64,000 nucleotides of DNA from G965247475 sp965247475 (GCA_965247475.1 OZ252016.1:2480001-2544000), one strand, 5' to 3'; counted from the first letter of the stretch, positions 24,447 to 32,940 are shown. The notes: generated by a model from the sequence alone, not told the origin. Numbers and translations are program-made.

Positions 24447-25646
24447 TCACTCTCGCGTTCTGGCCATGCGCTTGATCAATCCGACGATGGGAACCGCAGC
24501 CAGGACGCCGACGGCCGCCACAAGAAACGGCAGGCCGGTCATGTTCTCGAAGGTCCCAGCTAGTCGCCCACTACCCGCCGCGCCGACGGCCACCCCCAGC
24601 GAGTACACCGCATAGAAGACACCGAAGACCATTCCACGGCGCGCGGCGCCGGTGGCTTCGGCGACCAAGGCCGTGGCCGCGGGAAACACAAGCCCATAGC
24701 CAAGGCCAAATATGGCCATCCCAACCGCAATGCCGCCGTAACCAGCGGACACTCCGACCACGGCTAACCCGGCGGCAACGCCCACGAGCCCGACGATTAA
24801 CGGGGGGAAACGTCCAATGCGGTCACTGGCGCCGCCAATCGGACTTGCCATCACGAGCATCGAGACCAGCGCGTATATCGCGAAGCTGGAGCCGGCAACC
24901 GCGGCTGTCGCGCCCTGGTCTTCCAGCACAAGCGGCAGGTGTGCCACCAGCACGCCAACGCCGACTGTGATGGCGAATTGCGCGGCATATGCCGACCACA
25001 AGCGGCTGTGCCACATGGCCGGGCGTGACTCTGTGGCAGCACTCAGATTGCGCGAATCCGAGGAGCGCCGGGTCTCGCGCGTGGCCACCACGAACGTGAT
25101 AAGCGTGACAACCATGAACGCGCCGTCAGCGAAGAAGACGGCATTGACGCTCCATGCGTCACGGAGAATGCCGGCGGCGGGAGGTCCGATCACGGCCGGG
25201 ATGGCGATCAACGCGCCGGCAAGGCCCATGGCGCGGCCCCGCCGATCGGATGAGACGAGATCTCCGATGATGGCGAAGGCCCCCGGCGTGAGCGCGGCCG
25301 CACCGATGCCGTGGATGGCGCGCGCGGCAAGGAGTTGCTCCGGGGAGCGGACAAACGCGTAGCTGAGGACGGCCAGCGCCGTGATTCCCAAGCCGAGAGT
25401 CACTGGAAGTCGGCGTCCCCACCGATCAAGGATGAATCCGGCCGCTAAGTTGCCAAATAGGTTAGTGACGGAGTAAGCCGCGACAATCACGCCGACGAGC
25501 GTGGCTGATGCGCCAAGATCCCGAGCATACGGTGCGATGATCGGAAACTGCATAAAGAGATCGAAAAACGCCGCGAGAACAACGATCCGTGCGGCCCAAA
25601 TAGAGTGACGCGCAAGACCTGTGGCGTGTTGTGTCCTTAGCGTCAT
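24447..25646 (-). CDS. MFS transporter (drug/efflux type)
   Basis: A 399-residue, 12-helix major facilitator. MFS motif A-like loops are seen: GNLAAGFILDRWGRRLPV after helix 2 and SPIGGASDRIGRFPP after helix 8; the N-terminal half has YAVRSPEQLLAARAIHGIGAA-like motif C surroundings. Sugar, drug or small-metabolite export is typical; the substrate is unknown. Base composition and codon use are less GC-rich than the flanking operons, and the gene lies alone between two AT-richer gaps, which fits an acquired gene. ATG start at 25646 with a candidate promoter at 25726-25754. Confidence 0.85.
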   Translation of the reverse strand: MTLRTQHATGLARHSIWAARIVVLAAFFDLFMQFPIIAPYARDLGASATLVGVIVAAYSVTNLFGNLAAGFILDRWGRRLPVTLGLGITALAVLSYAFVRSPEQLLAARAIHGIGAAALTPGAFAIIGDLVSSDRRGRAMGLAGALIAIPAVIGPPAAGILRDAWSVNAVFFADGAFMVVTLITFVVATRETRRSSDSRNLSAATESRPAMWHSRLWSAYAAQFAITVGVGVLVAHLPLVLEDQGATAAVAGSSFAIYALVSMLVMASPIGGASDRIGRFPPLIVGLVGVAAGLAVVGVSAGYGGIAVGMAIFGLGYGLVFPAATALVAEATGAARRGMVFGVFYAVYSLGVAVGAAGSGRLAGTFENMTGLPFLVAAVGVLAAVPIVGLIKRMARTRE

Positions 25647-25725
25647 CGATTACTCATGTGCGATTGCGCGTAACAGGTGGTTTAGTGCGTAGATGTGGCC
25701 AACTCACACTCAAGATACGACGTGC

Positions 25726-25754
25726 AATGTAACTCAAATCGTGCATGACGACAA
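25726..25754 (-). promoter_or_regulatory. candidate promoter of the MFS gene
   Basis: On the minus strand TTGTCG (25754-25749), a 17-nt spacer and TACATT (25731-25726), 80 nt before the MFS start codon. Confidence 0.4.
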
Positions 25755-25977
25755 AATATTCAGCAGAGATAACCCGTATAACTCCAGGGTAAAATGGGAA
25801 GGTCGCCAGTGGTGGCAGTGTGCCTCGCGGACTTCGGCTGCGGGCAGAGCACGCAATGCCGGCAGGTCCGATCAGCTCACCGATCCGGCGAATCGTGGCA
25901 TGGGGCGCGCCGGGAGATCTGCCGGGCGCGCAATTGCCGCCAGTACCTCATTTGGCGCGCCTGTGGTCGTGCGTCTC

Positions 25978-26005
25978 AGATTCTTCATGTCCTTCGGAAT
26001 GACCC
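25978..26005. repeat. dispersed intergenic element, copy 1
   Basis: AGATTCTTC...TTCGGAATGACCC. The ends (ATTC/GGAAT) are nearly complementary, so it can form a small hairpin. Copy 2 is at 32865-32894. Confidence 0.4.
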
Positions 26006-26134
26006 CGGGGATACGGCACGACGCCTGGGGTGCCGAGGAGCGCTATCGGGGAGCGTGGCACAGGCGGAGGCTTCGCCCGCGCGGGGGCGCTGCTAGCCTC
26101 TAGTCCCGGTTGAGTTTCAGAGGCCACCACCCAG

Positions 26135-26428
26135 ATGGCCATGCCGCACGGGCGTTCGACGGGGCGGGAGGGCTTTAGTCCCCGCGACTACCTGCGCGCC
26201 CTGGGCACAACCTTCGCCTACGCGCCGCGCGTGATGGCCATGGTGTGGCGCACCAGCCCCGGCCTCACCGCGGGGGTGGCCGGCGTCACGGTGGTTCGCG
26301 CCCTGATCCCGGCGGCGACGATCTGGCTGACCAAGCTGGTGATCGACGCGGTCGTCTCACGCGGCGGAGGCGGCAGGCTGGTAGTGGCCGGCGGGTCTCG
26401 CGCCCGGCCCGCGAATAGGACCGCATAG
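26135..26428 (+). pseudogene. 5' remnant of an ABC transporter (membrane + ATPase type)
   Basis: The first ~85 codons match the N-terminal membrane part of fused ABC exporters: YLRALGTTFAYAPRVMAMVW, RTSPGLTAGVAGVTVV, and IWLTKLVIDAVVS. It then dissolves into unrelated residues and stops at 26428, five bases before the second DUF3179 gene. An intact exporter would run ~600 residues. The missing C-terminal end of such a protein is found at 28804-28952 in the same orientation. I infer that insertion plus deletion removed the middle. The start ATG and Shine-Dalgarno are intact, so a 97-residue peptide could still be made. Confidence 0.65.
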
Positions 26429-26432
26429 GACT

Positions 26433-27824
26433 GTGGAAATGAGACGGGATTCAGAGATGTCTCGCCGCGTACTGCTGCGCGCGACGGCCGGATTGGCGCT
26501 GGGCGGCGCGGCCGCGGCTGCGCTGGCGGCGTGCGGCGACCCGCCGACGACGGCGGACGCGGAGTCAGCGGAGTCCGGCGTCGCGCCCCCGGCGGCCGCC
26601 AGACTGGCGGGCGACCCGTTCGCGCGAGCGGCCGGCAGGGCGCGTGAAGCGAGTGGGGACATCGGGACCCTGGACCCGGCGCCAGGTGGAGACCCGAACG
26701 TCACATTGACGCTCCCGCCGGAGATCGCGGCGTCCCGAGCGCCCGAGATCGTGAACAACGACAGCCACGATTCGCAGGTCAGGTTCTGGCGGAACATCGG
26801 TTGGCAGACGAACTTCGACATCTCGCTGGTCTCGTTCGACGAGATCTTGTCGGGCGGCGTGCCTCGCGATGGAATCCCGCCGATCGACAACCCGAGGTTC
26901 GTGGACTTCACCGAAGCGAATGCGTGGGTGGAGGAGCGGGAGCCCGTGATCGCTCTAGCCGTGAACGGCGAAGCGCGGGCCTATCCACTGCAGATCTTGA
27001 CCTTCCACGAGATCGTCAACGACGTGGTTGGCGGCATCCCCGTGGCGGTGACGTTCTGCCCGCTGTGCAACTCGTCGGTCGTGTTCGATCGCACGGTGCT
27101 GGGTGAGACGCTGCGATTCGGCGTGTCGGGAAATCTGCGGAACAGCGATCTCATCATGTGGGACGACAAGTCCGAGAGCTGGTGGCAGCAGCTCACCGGC
27201 GAGGCGATCGTCGGCGACCTGGTGGGGGTCGAACTTGACTTCCTGGCCTCGCAGCTGATCTCATACCTTGAATTCAAGGAGTCGTTCCCCACCGGTCTGG
27301 TGCTCAGCCGCGATACGGGGTACGTCCGCGACTACGGGCGCAACCCGTACGTCGGGTACGACTCGATCGATGAGAGCCCGTTCCTGTTCAGCGGGCCGCT
27401 GGACGGCCGGTTGCGATCCACCGCTCGCGTGGTGGCGGTGCAGAACGACGCGGAGTCGGTGGCCTATCCGTTCGACGCGTTGGCCAAAGTCCGGGTTGTG
27501 AACGACCGAGTGGGCGGCGACCCGATCGTGGTGTTGTGGACGCCGGACACCGCCTCGGCGCTGCGTGAATCGCGGATCGGATCGGCGGGCGCGGTCGGCT
27601 CCGGGGTGGCGTTCGGGCGGAATGTGGACGGACGCGAGCTGACGTTCCAACTCCGGGACGGTGAGTTTCAAGACGTCGAAACCGAGAGCACGTGGTCGAT
27701 CAGCGGCCGGGCGACCGCGGGTCCGCTCGCCGGGACTCGGCTGCCCGATCTCGTTCACGCCAACCACTTCTGGTTCGCGTGGGCGGCGTTCCGGCCCGAC
27801 ACGAGAATCTGGTCGCCCGCATAG
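26433..27824 (+). CDS. DUF3179-containing lipoprotein (copy 2)
   Basis: 463 residues, GTG start. Signal with RR (EMSRRVLLRATAG) and lipobox-like ALAACGDP, a shorter Ala-rich linker than copy 1, then a DUF3179 domain nearly colinear with copy 1: RAYPLQILTFHEIVNDVVGG, VTFCPLCNSSVVFDR, NLRNSDLIMWDD, WWQQLTGEAIVGD, and a C-terminal VHANHFWFAWAAF. Both Cys of CPLC are kept. It sits inside the broken ABC transporter, followed by an aldolase and a dehydrogenase fragment, so this copy probably moved here as part of a cassette. Function unknown. Confidence 0.88.
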   Translation: MEMRRDSEMSRRVLLRATAGLALGGAAAAALAACGDPPTTADAESAESGVAPPAAARLAGDPFARAAGRAREASGDIGTLDPAPGGDPNVTLTLPPEIAASRAPEIVNNDSHDSQVRFWRNIGWQTNFDISLVSFDEILSGGVPRDGIPPIDNPRFVDFTEANAWVEEREPVIALAVNGEARAYPLQILTFHEIVNDVVGGIPVAVTFCPLCNSSVVFDRTVLGETLRFGVSGNLRNSDLIMWDDKSESWWQQLTGEAIVGDLVGVELDFLASQLISYLEFKESFPTGLVLSRDTGYVRDYGRNPYVGYDSIDESPFLFSGPLDGRLRSTARVVAVQNDAESVAYPFDALAKVRVVNDRVGGDPIVVLWTPDTASALRESRIGSAGAVGSGVAFGRNVDGRELTFQLRDGEFQDVETESTWSISGRATAGPLAGTRLPDLVHANHFWFAWAAFRPDTRIWSPA

Positions 27825-27865
27825 CGCCGACGGTGGCCGACCCGGTCATCTGACACATCATCGGC

Positions 27866-27879
27866 GGTGCGTGACAATC
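27866..27879 (+). promoter_or_regulatory. shared upstream element of aldolase copy 1
   Basis: GGTGCGTGACAATC, 35 nt before the GTG start of the aldolase. The same 14-mer with one change occurs 34 nt before aldolase copy 2 (30469-30482). The ACAAT core could be a -10 box. Conserved spacing in otherwise different leaders supports a real element. Confidence 0.45.
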
Positions 27880-27914
27880 CAGCCGCGTACACGCCGCCTG
27901 CCTTGGAGTCGCCC

Positions 27915-28670
27915 GTGCAGTTCCCAAATCCGGTTCTCGAAAAACTCGGTCGAGGTGAAGTCTCGATCGGTACGTGGCTGAACCTCGCCTCGCCGCTCGC
28001 CGCCGAGGTGATGGCGCTGGCCGGCTATGAGTGGCTCGTGATCGACGCGGAGCACTCGCAGTGGGACCTGGGCCTGATCACCGAGGGATTTCGCGCGATC
28101 GAGGCGCGAGACTGCGTGCCGATGGTGCGGAGTTGGACGGACGAGTCCACGGCGCTTGCGCGGCTGCTGGACGCGGGTGCGCAGGGGATCGTGATTCCGC
28201 ACGTGAGCACGCCGGAACAGGCCGAGGCAATCGCGAAGGCGGTGCGATATCCGCCGCGAGGCGAGCGCTCGGGCGGATCCGGCCGCGCGACCCAAGACCC
28301 TGCCTACAACGGATCGATCAACGACAACCTGATCATCTGTCCGCAAATCGAGGACATGGAGGGCGTGAACAACGCGGCCGAGATCATGGCGGTGGACGGA
28401 ATGGATGTCGCGTACATCGGGCCTGGAGACCTGGGGACGTCGATGGGACTCCCGCAGGACCAGTTTTTCAAGCACGAGGACCACATCGGAGCGCTGGCCA
28501 CGATCCTCAAGGGGGCGAAGAAGAACAATAAGCCGGCGGGCACCCCGGTTTCGTCGAAGGAGTTCGCACGCGAAGCGATCCGGATGGGCTTCACGATGAT
28601 CGATCTCACATCCGACACCGGCATGTTGAAGGCTGCGGCCGTCGAGTGGCTGGAGGCCGTGACGGGCTAG
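27915..28670 (+). CDS. HpcH/HpaI-family aldolase (copy 1)
   Basis: A 251-residue class II pyruvate aldolase that cleaves or forms 2-keto-hydroxy acids, as in aromatic or sugar-acid catabolism. Active-site and metal motifs: YEWLVIDAEHSQWDLG, VRYPPRGERS (catalytic Arg region), IICPQIEDMEGVNN (metal Glu) and DVAYIGPGDLGTSMG (metal Asp). The GTG at 27915 aligns with the start of copy 2; the frame opens at 27867 but the extra 16 residues lie across the promoter-like element. It is followed by a fragment of a malate/lactate dehydrogenase gene, the same order as copy 2. Substrate unknown. Confidence 0.9.
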   Translation: MQFPNPVLEKLGRGEVSIGTWLNLASPLAAEVMALAGYEWLVIDAEHSQWDLGLITEGFRAIEARDCVPMVRSWTDESTALARLLDAGAQGIVIPHVSTPEQAEAIAKAVRYPPRGERSGGSGRATQDPAYNGSINDNLIICPQIEDMEGVNNAAEIMAVDGMDVAYIGPGDLGTSMGLPQDQFFKHEDHIGALATILKGAKKNNKPAGTPVSSKEFAREAIRMGFTMIDLTSDTGMLKAAAVEWLEAVTG

Positions 28671-28710
28671 GGCAACCGATCTGGACGGATTGCACGACCA
28701 CAGGCCGATG

Positions 28711-28803
28711 GGGTCGCGACCTCCGAGAAAGTAGCGGTGATGGGCGCGGCCGGCGCCGTCGGCTCCAACGTGGCGCAGTCGCTGCTGGCGACCGGCACCG
28801 CGC
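28711..28803 (+). pseudogene. 5' fragment of a malate/lactate dehydrogenase gene
   Basis: The frame reads KVAVMGAAGAVGSNVAQSLL and ATGTA, the Rossmann start found in the intact gene at 31293 (GAAGAVGSNLAQALLSTGTA), then switches abruptly into ABC-transporter sequence. No start codon is visible upstream of this frame apart from internal GTG/ATG. It is a truncated copy; the junction is near 28803. Confidence 0.75.
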
Positions 28804-28952
28804 GGCCCCAAGGCGAGGCGGTGCGCATGGCCGACCGGACCTACGTCATCGAGGACGGCCGGGTGTCCGAGCACGGCACGCACGAGGAGCTGCTGGCCCG
28901 CGGCGAAACCTACGCCACCTGATTCGGCATGCAGGCGTTGGAGTGTGGTTAT
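28804..28952 (+). pseudogene. 3' remnant of an ABC transporter ATPase domain
   Basis: In the frame of the dehydrogenase fragment, RMADRTYVIEDGRVSEHG and THEELLARGETYAT match the last 40 residues of fused ABC exporters (the region after the H-loop). A TGA at 28920-28922 interrupts where such proteins continue LFxMQA; the frame goes on FGMQAL, showing decay. Together with the 5' remnant at 26135 it marks the two ends of one transporter gene now 2.4 kb apart. Confidence 0.7.
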
Positions 28953-29094
28953 TGGGCCGGGTGCATACGTAAACCTCGACACCTTCCAATGTTGGCCCTG
29001 CGATATAGCCCAACCGACTGCGTTGAGGATGCTCGTTTCGGCTTTCGGCGGCTTCCATTTGCTGCCTTGGAACCCCGGGAAGAAGGGAACGGCC

Positions 29095-30271
29095 ATGAAG
29101 CTCGTATCAACGCTGCTCTTGCTGGTGATGGCCGTGTCCACAGGCTGCGCAGACACCAACGGCGACGCCCCAGCACCGACACCAGAGGCGGTCGCCGCCG
29201 ACGCCACACCGACCGCAATCGCCACGACCACGGCTTGCCGTCACGCCTACGGCTGCCGTCACGCCTACGGCAGTCCCCGACGTCGTGCGCGTCGACTTTC
29301 CCGCTTGGGTTGACGCCTCCCCGCAAATGGCGGCGGAAATAGCCACCGCCGACGTGATTGTCCAAGCCAGCCTCAGTTCCCTTGAATCCATGACAAAGAA
29401 GCACCAAAACTATGGCTATGTGGCTGAGGTGATCTACAGGTTCGAGACGAGGCAGTATCTGAAAGGACACGGCGCCGACGAGCTTGCGGTCCGTATAGAC
29501 AGCGGGCCCAAGTACGAGGGTTTCCCGGATTTGCTTGTCGAGAGAACCGAGAGCGAGGCGAACCAGCTTGCGGAGCAAATGCTGGTCTACAGCAGATCCC
29601 TAGTCCGCAGTAAGCAGGACGCGATACTCCTTTTGTATCGACGGCAGGTGACGGATGATCTCAACTTTACGAGCTTCGAAGGCGACTACGAGCGATATCC
29701 AGCGCTTGGAGTGACATGGCTGTATGCGGACAGTGAGGCACTGTACCGGCATTCGTTCATTGGCGAACAATCGGACGCGATCTCGCTCGCCGACCTCAAG
29801 ACACGCGTCGAGGTCCTACAGCCACTGACAGAAGGAGTGTATGGAGAGTGCGTTATCGGCGCGCTACGTCGCAGGGATCGGGTGAGGAGCCAGATCCTCG
29901 GCACGTACCGCGAGATGGGCATAGCCGGCTGGCGACAACCGGAGCCCTTCCCCAGGGAAGAGGTCGCGATGGACTCACCAGCGTCGCAGGGCGCCACGGT
30001 ATTCGAAGTCCGCGGACCGCCCTATAGGTTACCCGTGTTCAGCGACTATTGGCTGGACGGCAATGATAAAGACCTATTTATTGATGATAGCGTGACTGAT
30101 GCGGAATACACCTACGAATCCATAAAGGTGGCCACAACGCTTTCACAGGGAATATACAGTGTCTACTACAGCACATACCACCAATCCTTACCCTGTGATA
30201 GAGGTCACGATGTGCGGGCTTGGCGGAAAACGAATACGACAGAATGGGTGGTTAGCGTTAAGGGCCGCTAG
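29095..30271 (+). pseudogene. lipoprotein of unknown function with a +1 frameshift in its linker
   Basis: ATG at 29095 with Shine-Dalgarno GGGAAGAAGGGAA opens a lipoprotein signal (LLLLVMAVSTGCADTNGD). After about 47 codons the linker enters an 18-nt tandem repeat whose first copy has one extra T (29235/29236); the frame then ends at 29313. Removing that T joins it to a long frame (TPTAAVTPTAVPDVVRVDF onward) ending at 30271, giving one ~391-residue protein. The downstream part (VIVQASLSSLESM, SDYWLDGNDKDLFIDD) matches no family I know. Its 3' half is much less GC-rich than its neighbours, suggesting transfer. Broken gene, phase-variable gene, or sequencing error are all possible. Confidence 0.6.
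29230..29266 (+). repeat. 18-nt tandem repeat carrying the frameshift
   Basis: Two copies of ACGGCTGCCGTCACGCCT, the first with an inserted T (19 nt), then a partial third copy. It encodes a Thr-Ala-Val-Thr-Pro linker in the correct frame. Such repeats can slip during replication. Confidence 0.7.
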
Positions 30272-30516
30272 TGGCTTGCTTGTGGCGTGCTCCGACCGCC
30301 TGCCCGGCGCGTCGGCACAGGCGCGGCTGATCTCTCCGCGCTGGACCCGTGCCGCTCCGCTGCCGGCGACGGGGTAGCGGGCCCTGAATCATGAGGGCCT
30401 GCCTACGTTCGGAAGCTTGAAAGGGCCGGGTGACGCCGCCGGCCGCTGGCTTGCCCATCCCGACCCCGGGTGCGTCACAATCGGGCCAGTGAGTTCTTGC
30501 GAAACGGAGTGCGCTC
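30272..30516. other. 245-bp gap before aldolase copy 2
   Basis: GC-rich; no gene seen. A GGGCCCT...AGGGCC hairpin lies near 30380-30397 and the promoter-like element is at 30469-30482. Confidence 0.4.
30469..30482 (+). promoter_or_regulatory. shared upstream element of aldolase copy 2
   Basis: GGTGCGTCACAATC, 34 nt before the GTG start; one base differs from the element at 27866-27879. Confidence 0.45.
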
Positions 30517-31272
30517 GTGAATCTGCCGAATCCGGTCTTGGCCAAGCTGCGCCGAGGCGAAGTGTCCATAGGCTCGTGGCTCAACCTGGCGTCGCCCTTG
30601 GCCGCCGAGGTGATGGCGGTGGGCGGCTGCGAGTGGCTGGTGATCGACGCCGAGCATGCGCCGTGGGACCTGGGGCTGATCACGGAGGGCATCCGCGCGA
30701 TCGAGTCGCAGGGGTGCGTGCCGCTGGTGCGGCCCTGGACCAACGATCCGGCGTGGTTTGGGCAGATTCTGGACGCCGGCGCCATGGGGCTGGTGGTCCC
30801 GCACGTGAGCACGGTCGCGCAGGCCGAGGCCATCGCCGCCGCCGTGCGATATCCGCCCCGAGGCCATCGCTCGTCCGGCACCTCCCGGGCGACCATCGAC
30901 CGCGGCTGGACCGCGCAGGCCAACGACCACCTGATCATCTGCCCCCAGATCGAGGACCTCGAGGGCGCGGATAACACCGAAGCGATCATGGCCGCGGACG
31001 GCATGGACGTGGCCTACATCGGGCCGTCCGACCTGGCGCTGTCCATGGGGCTCACGAGCGCCGACATGTTCACGAATGCCGATCATGCGGCCGCCATCGC
31101 CAAAGTCCTGGCGGGCGCACAGGCCAACGGCAAGCCGGCCGGCTTGCCGGCGCCGACGGTGGAGCGGGCTCGCCAGTTGATCGCGCAGGGCTTCACGATG
31201 CTCGACTACTCGAGCGATTACCGCATCTTGCAGGCCGCCGTGGTTGAGCAGCTCGCCGCGGTGCTGGCCTAG
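30517..31272 (+). CDS. HpcH/HpaI-family aldolase (copy 2)
   Basis: 251 residues, same length and plan as copy 1: NPVLAKLRRGEVSIGSWLNL, CEWLVIDAEHAPWDLG, VRYPPRGHRSSG, IICPQIEDLEGADN and DVAYIGPSDLALSMG. Metal Glu/Asp and the catalytic Arg are present. The two copies are clearly paralogous but many substitutions separate them, so the duplication is old. GTG start at 30517 with GGAG upstream. An intact dehydrogenase follows 20 nt later; together they could cleave a keto-hydroxy acid and reduce or oxidise the product. Confidence 0.9.
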   Translation: MNLPNPVLAKLRRGEVSIGSWLNLASPLAAEVMAVGGCEWLVIDAEHAPWDLGLITEGIRAIESQGCVPLVRPWTNDPAWFGQILDAGAMGLVVPHVSTVAQAEAIAAAVRYPPRGHRSSGTSRATIDRGWTAQANDHLIICPQIEDLEGADNTEAIMAADGMDVAYIGPSDLALSMGLTSADMFTNADHAAAIAKVLAGAQANGKPAGLPAPTVERARQLIAQGFTMLDYSSDYRILQAAVVEQLAAVLA

Positions 31273-31292
31273 TGGGCCGGGAGGGTTCTGCC

Positions 31293-32312
31293 GTGACCTA
31301 TCTGACCACCGACAAGGTCGCCGTGATGGGCGCGGCCGGCGCCGTGGGCTCGAATCTCGCCCAAGCGCTGCTGTCGACCGGCACGGCCAACACCATCGCC
31401 ATGTACGACCCCTACGGGCCAGGCCTGGAAGGCGCGGCGGAGGAGATCTACCACTGCGCCTTTCCCGACGCTCGGGTCACCTGGACGACGGACGCGGGCG
31501 AGGCGCTGGACGGCGCGGCCTATGTGCTCAGCTCCGGCGGCGCACCGCGCCGCGAGGGGATGACGCGCGAGGACCTGCTGCGCGGCAACGCTGAGATTGC
31601 GGCCCAGCTAGGCAAGGACATCAGCCAGCACGCGCCCGAGGCCCGGCTGGTGGTGATCGTGTTCAATCCCGCTGACATCACCGGGCTGGTCACGGTGGTT
31701 CATTCGGGACTCGAACCGCGACGCGTCACCACGCTGGCCGCGCTGGACAGCACCCGGCTGCAGACACGGCTGGCGCGGCATTTTCAGGTCGCGCAAGACC
31801 GCGTGACCGGGTGCCGCACCTACGGCGGGCATGGACAGGAGATGGCCGTCTTTCGAAGCGGCATCAGGGTGGAAGACGTCCCTCTGGTGGACGTCATCGA
31901 AGGCGGGCGGCAGGTGAATGGAACCGGCATGACCTCCGACGAATGGGCGGCGGTCAGGCGGTCGGTGATCGGCGGCGGGGCGCAGATCATCAAGCTGCGG
32001 GGCCGCTCGTCGTTCCAGTCGCCGGGGCATCAGTCGGCCATGATGGTGGCGGCCGCGGCCGGTGGAACGCCGTTCGAATGGCCGTCGGGAGCGTACGTGA
32101 CCGGCGAGCGATATGAACGCGTGATGATGGCCATGCCGACAACGCTGGGTCCCGATGGGGTGCGCTGGTCGATGCCGGAGGGGGAGCCGGACGAGCTGGC
32201 CGAGCTCGACGCCGCGTATGCGCACCTGCGGCGGCTGCGCGACGAGACGATCGAGATGGGCGCGCTTCCGCCGCTCGCCGAGTGGGGCGCGGCGAACGCG
32301 CATCTCGCGTAG
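31293..32312 (+). CDS. malate/lactate dehydrogenase family protein
   Basis: 339 residues. NAD-binding motif VAVMGAAGAVGSNLAQALL, then FNPADITGLVTVVHSG, LAALDSTRLQTRLARHF (substrate Arg/Asp region) and GGHGQEMAVFRSG with the His of the catalytic pair. The LDH/MDH superfamily is clear, but the loop that sets malate versus lactate preference is not standard, so the substrate is open. Start GTG at 31293 (GGGAGG upstream) rather than 31272. Paired with aldolase copy 2; a 5' fragment of a paralogue sits after aldolase copy 1. Confidence 0.85.
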   Translation: MTYLTTDKVAVMGAAGAVGSNLAQALLSTGTANTIAMYDPYGPGLEGAAEEIYHCAFPDARVTWTTDAGEALDGAAYVLSSGGAPRREGMTREDLLRGNAEIAAQLGKDISQHAPEARLVVIVFNPADITGLVTVVHSGLEPRRVTTLAALDSTRLQTRLARHFQVAQDRVTGCRTYGGHGQEMAVFRSGIRVEDVPLVDVIEGGRQVNGTGMTSDEWAAVRRSVIGGGAQIIKLRGRSSFQSPGHQSAMMVAAAAGGTPFEWPSGAYVTGERYERVMMAMPTTLGPDGVRWSMPEGEPDELAELDAAYAHLRRLRDETIEMGALPPLAEWGAANAHLA

Positions 32313-32427
32313 GCGGGACGTCGATCGGCTCGGGATCGACCATTTTCCTTGGGAACATGAGGCGGCGTTTCTGGGACAATTGAGTCCTGACCGGGATCTG
32401 GCATCCCCTGCGGCAAGGAGTTACAGA

Positions 32428-32778
32428 GTGGCGCAGCAACCTGTCCCCACGATCACCGCCTATCTCAAGCCCGTGTGCGGCTGGAGCAACGGCATTCGCG
32501 CCGTACTGGGCAAGTACGAGCTGGCGTACGAGGATCGCGACATCATCAACAACCCGGAGATCTACCACGAAATGCTGATGCGGAGCGGACAGCCGCTCTC
32601 GCCCTGCGTGGTGATTGACGGCCGGATGCTGGCGGACGTCAGCGGCGAGGAGGTCGAGGCCTGGCTCGCCCACAAGGGCTACATCGAGAAGAACGATCTG
32701 CCGACGCCAGTGCCGATCGATCGTGCATGCGCGGACGAGGTGCACACGGCGACGGTGTCGCTCGGCGAGATCGAATAA
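32428..32778 (+). CDS. glutaredoxin-like protein with CGWS active site
   Basis: A 116-residue thioredoxin-fold protein: ITAYLKPVCGWSNGIRAVL near the N-terminus, then QPLSPCVVIDGRMLADVSGEEV, equivalent to the TVP/GG part of glutaredoxins but with SPC in place of TVP. Only one Cys in the active motif (CGWS instead of CPYC), so a monothiol mechanism or Fe-S binding is likely. Start GTG at 32428 behind AAGGAG. A C-terminal extension of ~35 residues is unusual. It follows the dehydrogenase by 115 bp. Confidence 0.75.
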   Translation: MAQQPVPTITAYLKPVCGWSNGIRAVLGKYELAYEDRDIINNPEIYHEMLMRSGQPLSPCVVIDGRMLADVSGEEVEAWLAHKGYIEKNDLPTPVPIDRACADEVHTATVSLGEIE

Positions 32779-32864
32779 GACCCGTAGCCGCGAACCGCGG
32801 CCCGGCATGAGCGCGCGGATCGCTGTGGTCGGCGGGCGCGGTCTCTGCTGGTCCGGCGGCCATG

Positions 32865-32894
32865 AGATTCCTCGCCTGCGGCTCGGAATGACCC
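32865..32894. repeat. dispersed intergenic element, copy 2
   Basis: AGATTCCTC...CTCGGAATGACCC with complementary ATTCC/GGAAT ends; related to 25978-26005. It lies in the gap between the glutaredoxin gene and the end of pheT. Confidence 0.4.
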
Positions 32895-32940
32895 TCAAGC
32901 AGTTTCGGCGACTTATGAACCAGGGTGGTGGGAACCGCGT

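Larger units (their letters stand above)
25647..26134. other. 488-bp gap with AT-rich promoter region and a dispersed-repeat copy
   Basis: The left third (25650-25800) is AT-rich and carries the probable MFS promoter. The rest has only short open frames without family resemblance or coding bias. At 25978-26005 is an AGATTC...TCGGAATGACCC element that recurs at 32865. I see no RNA gene here. Confidence 0.5.

Noticed and set aside
25794..26103. Three short overlapping plus-strand frames
   Set aside because: No family likeness, mutually overlapping, and they cross a dispersed-repeat copy.
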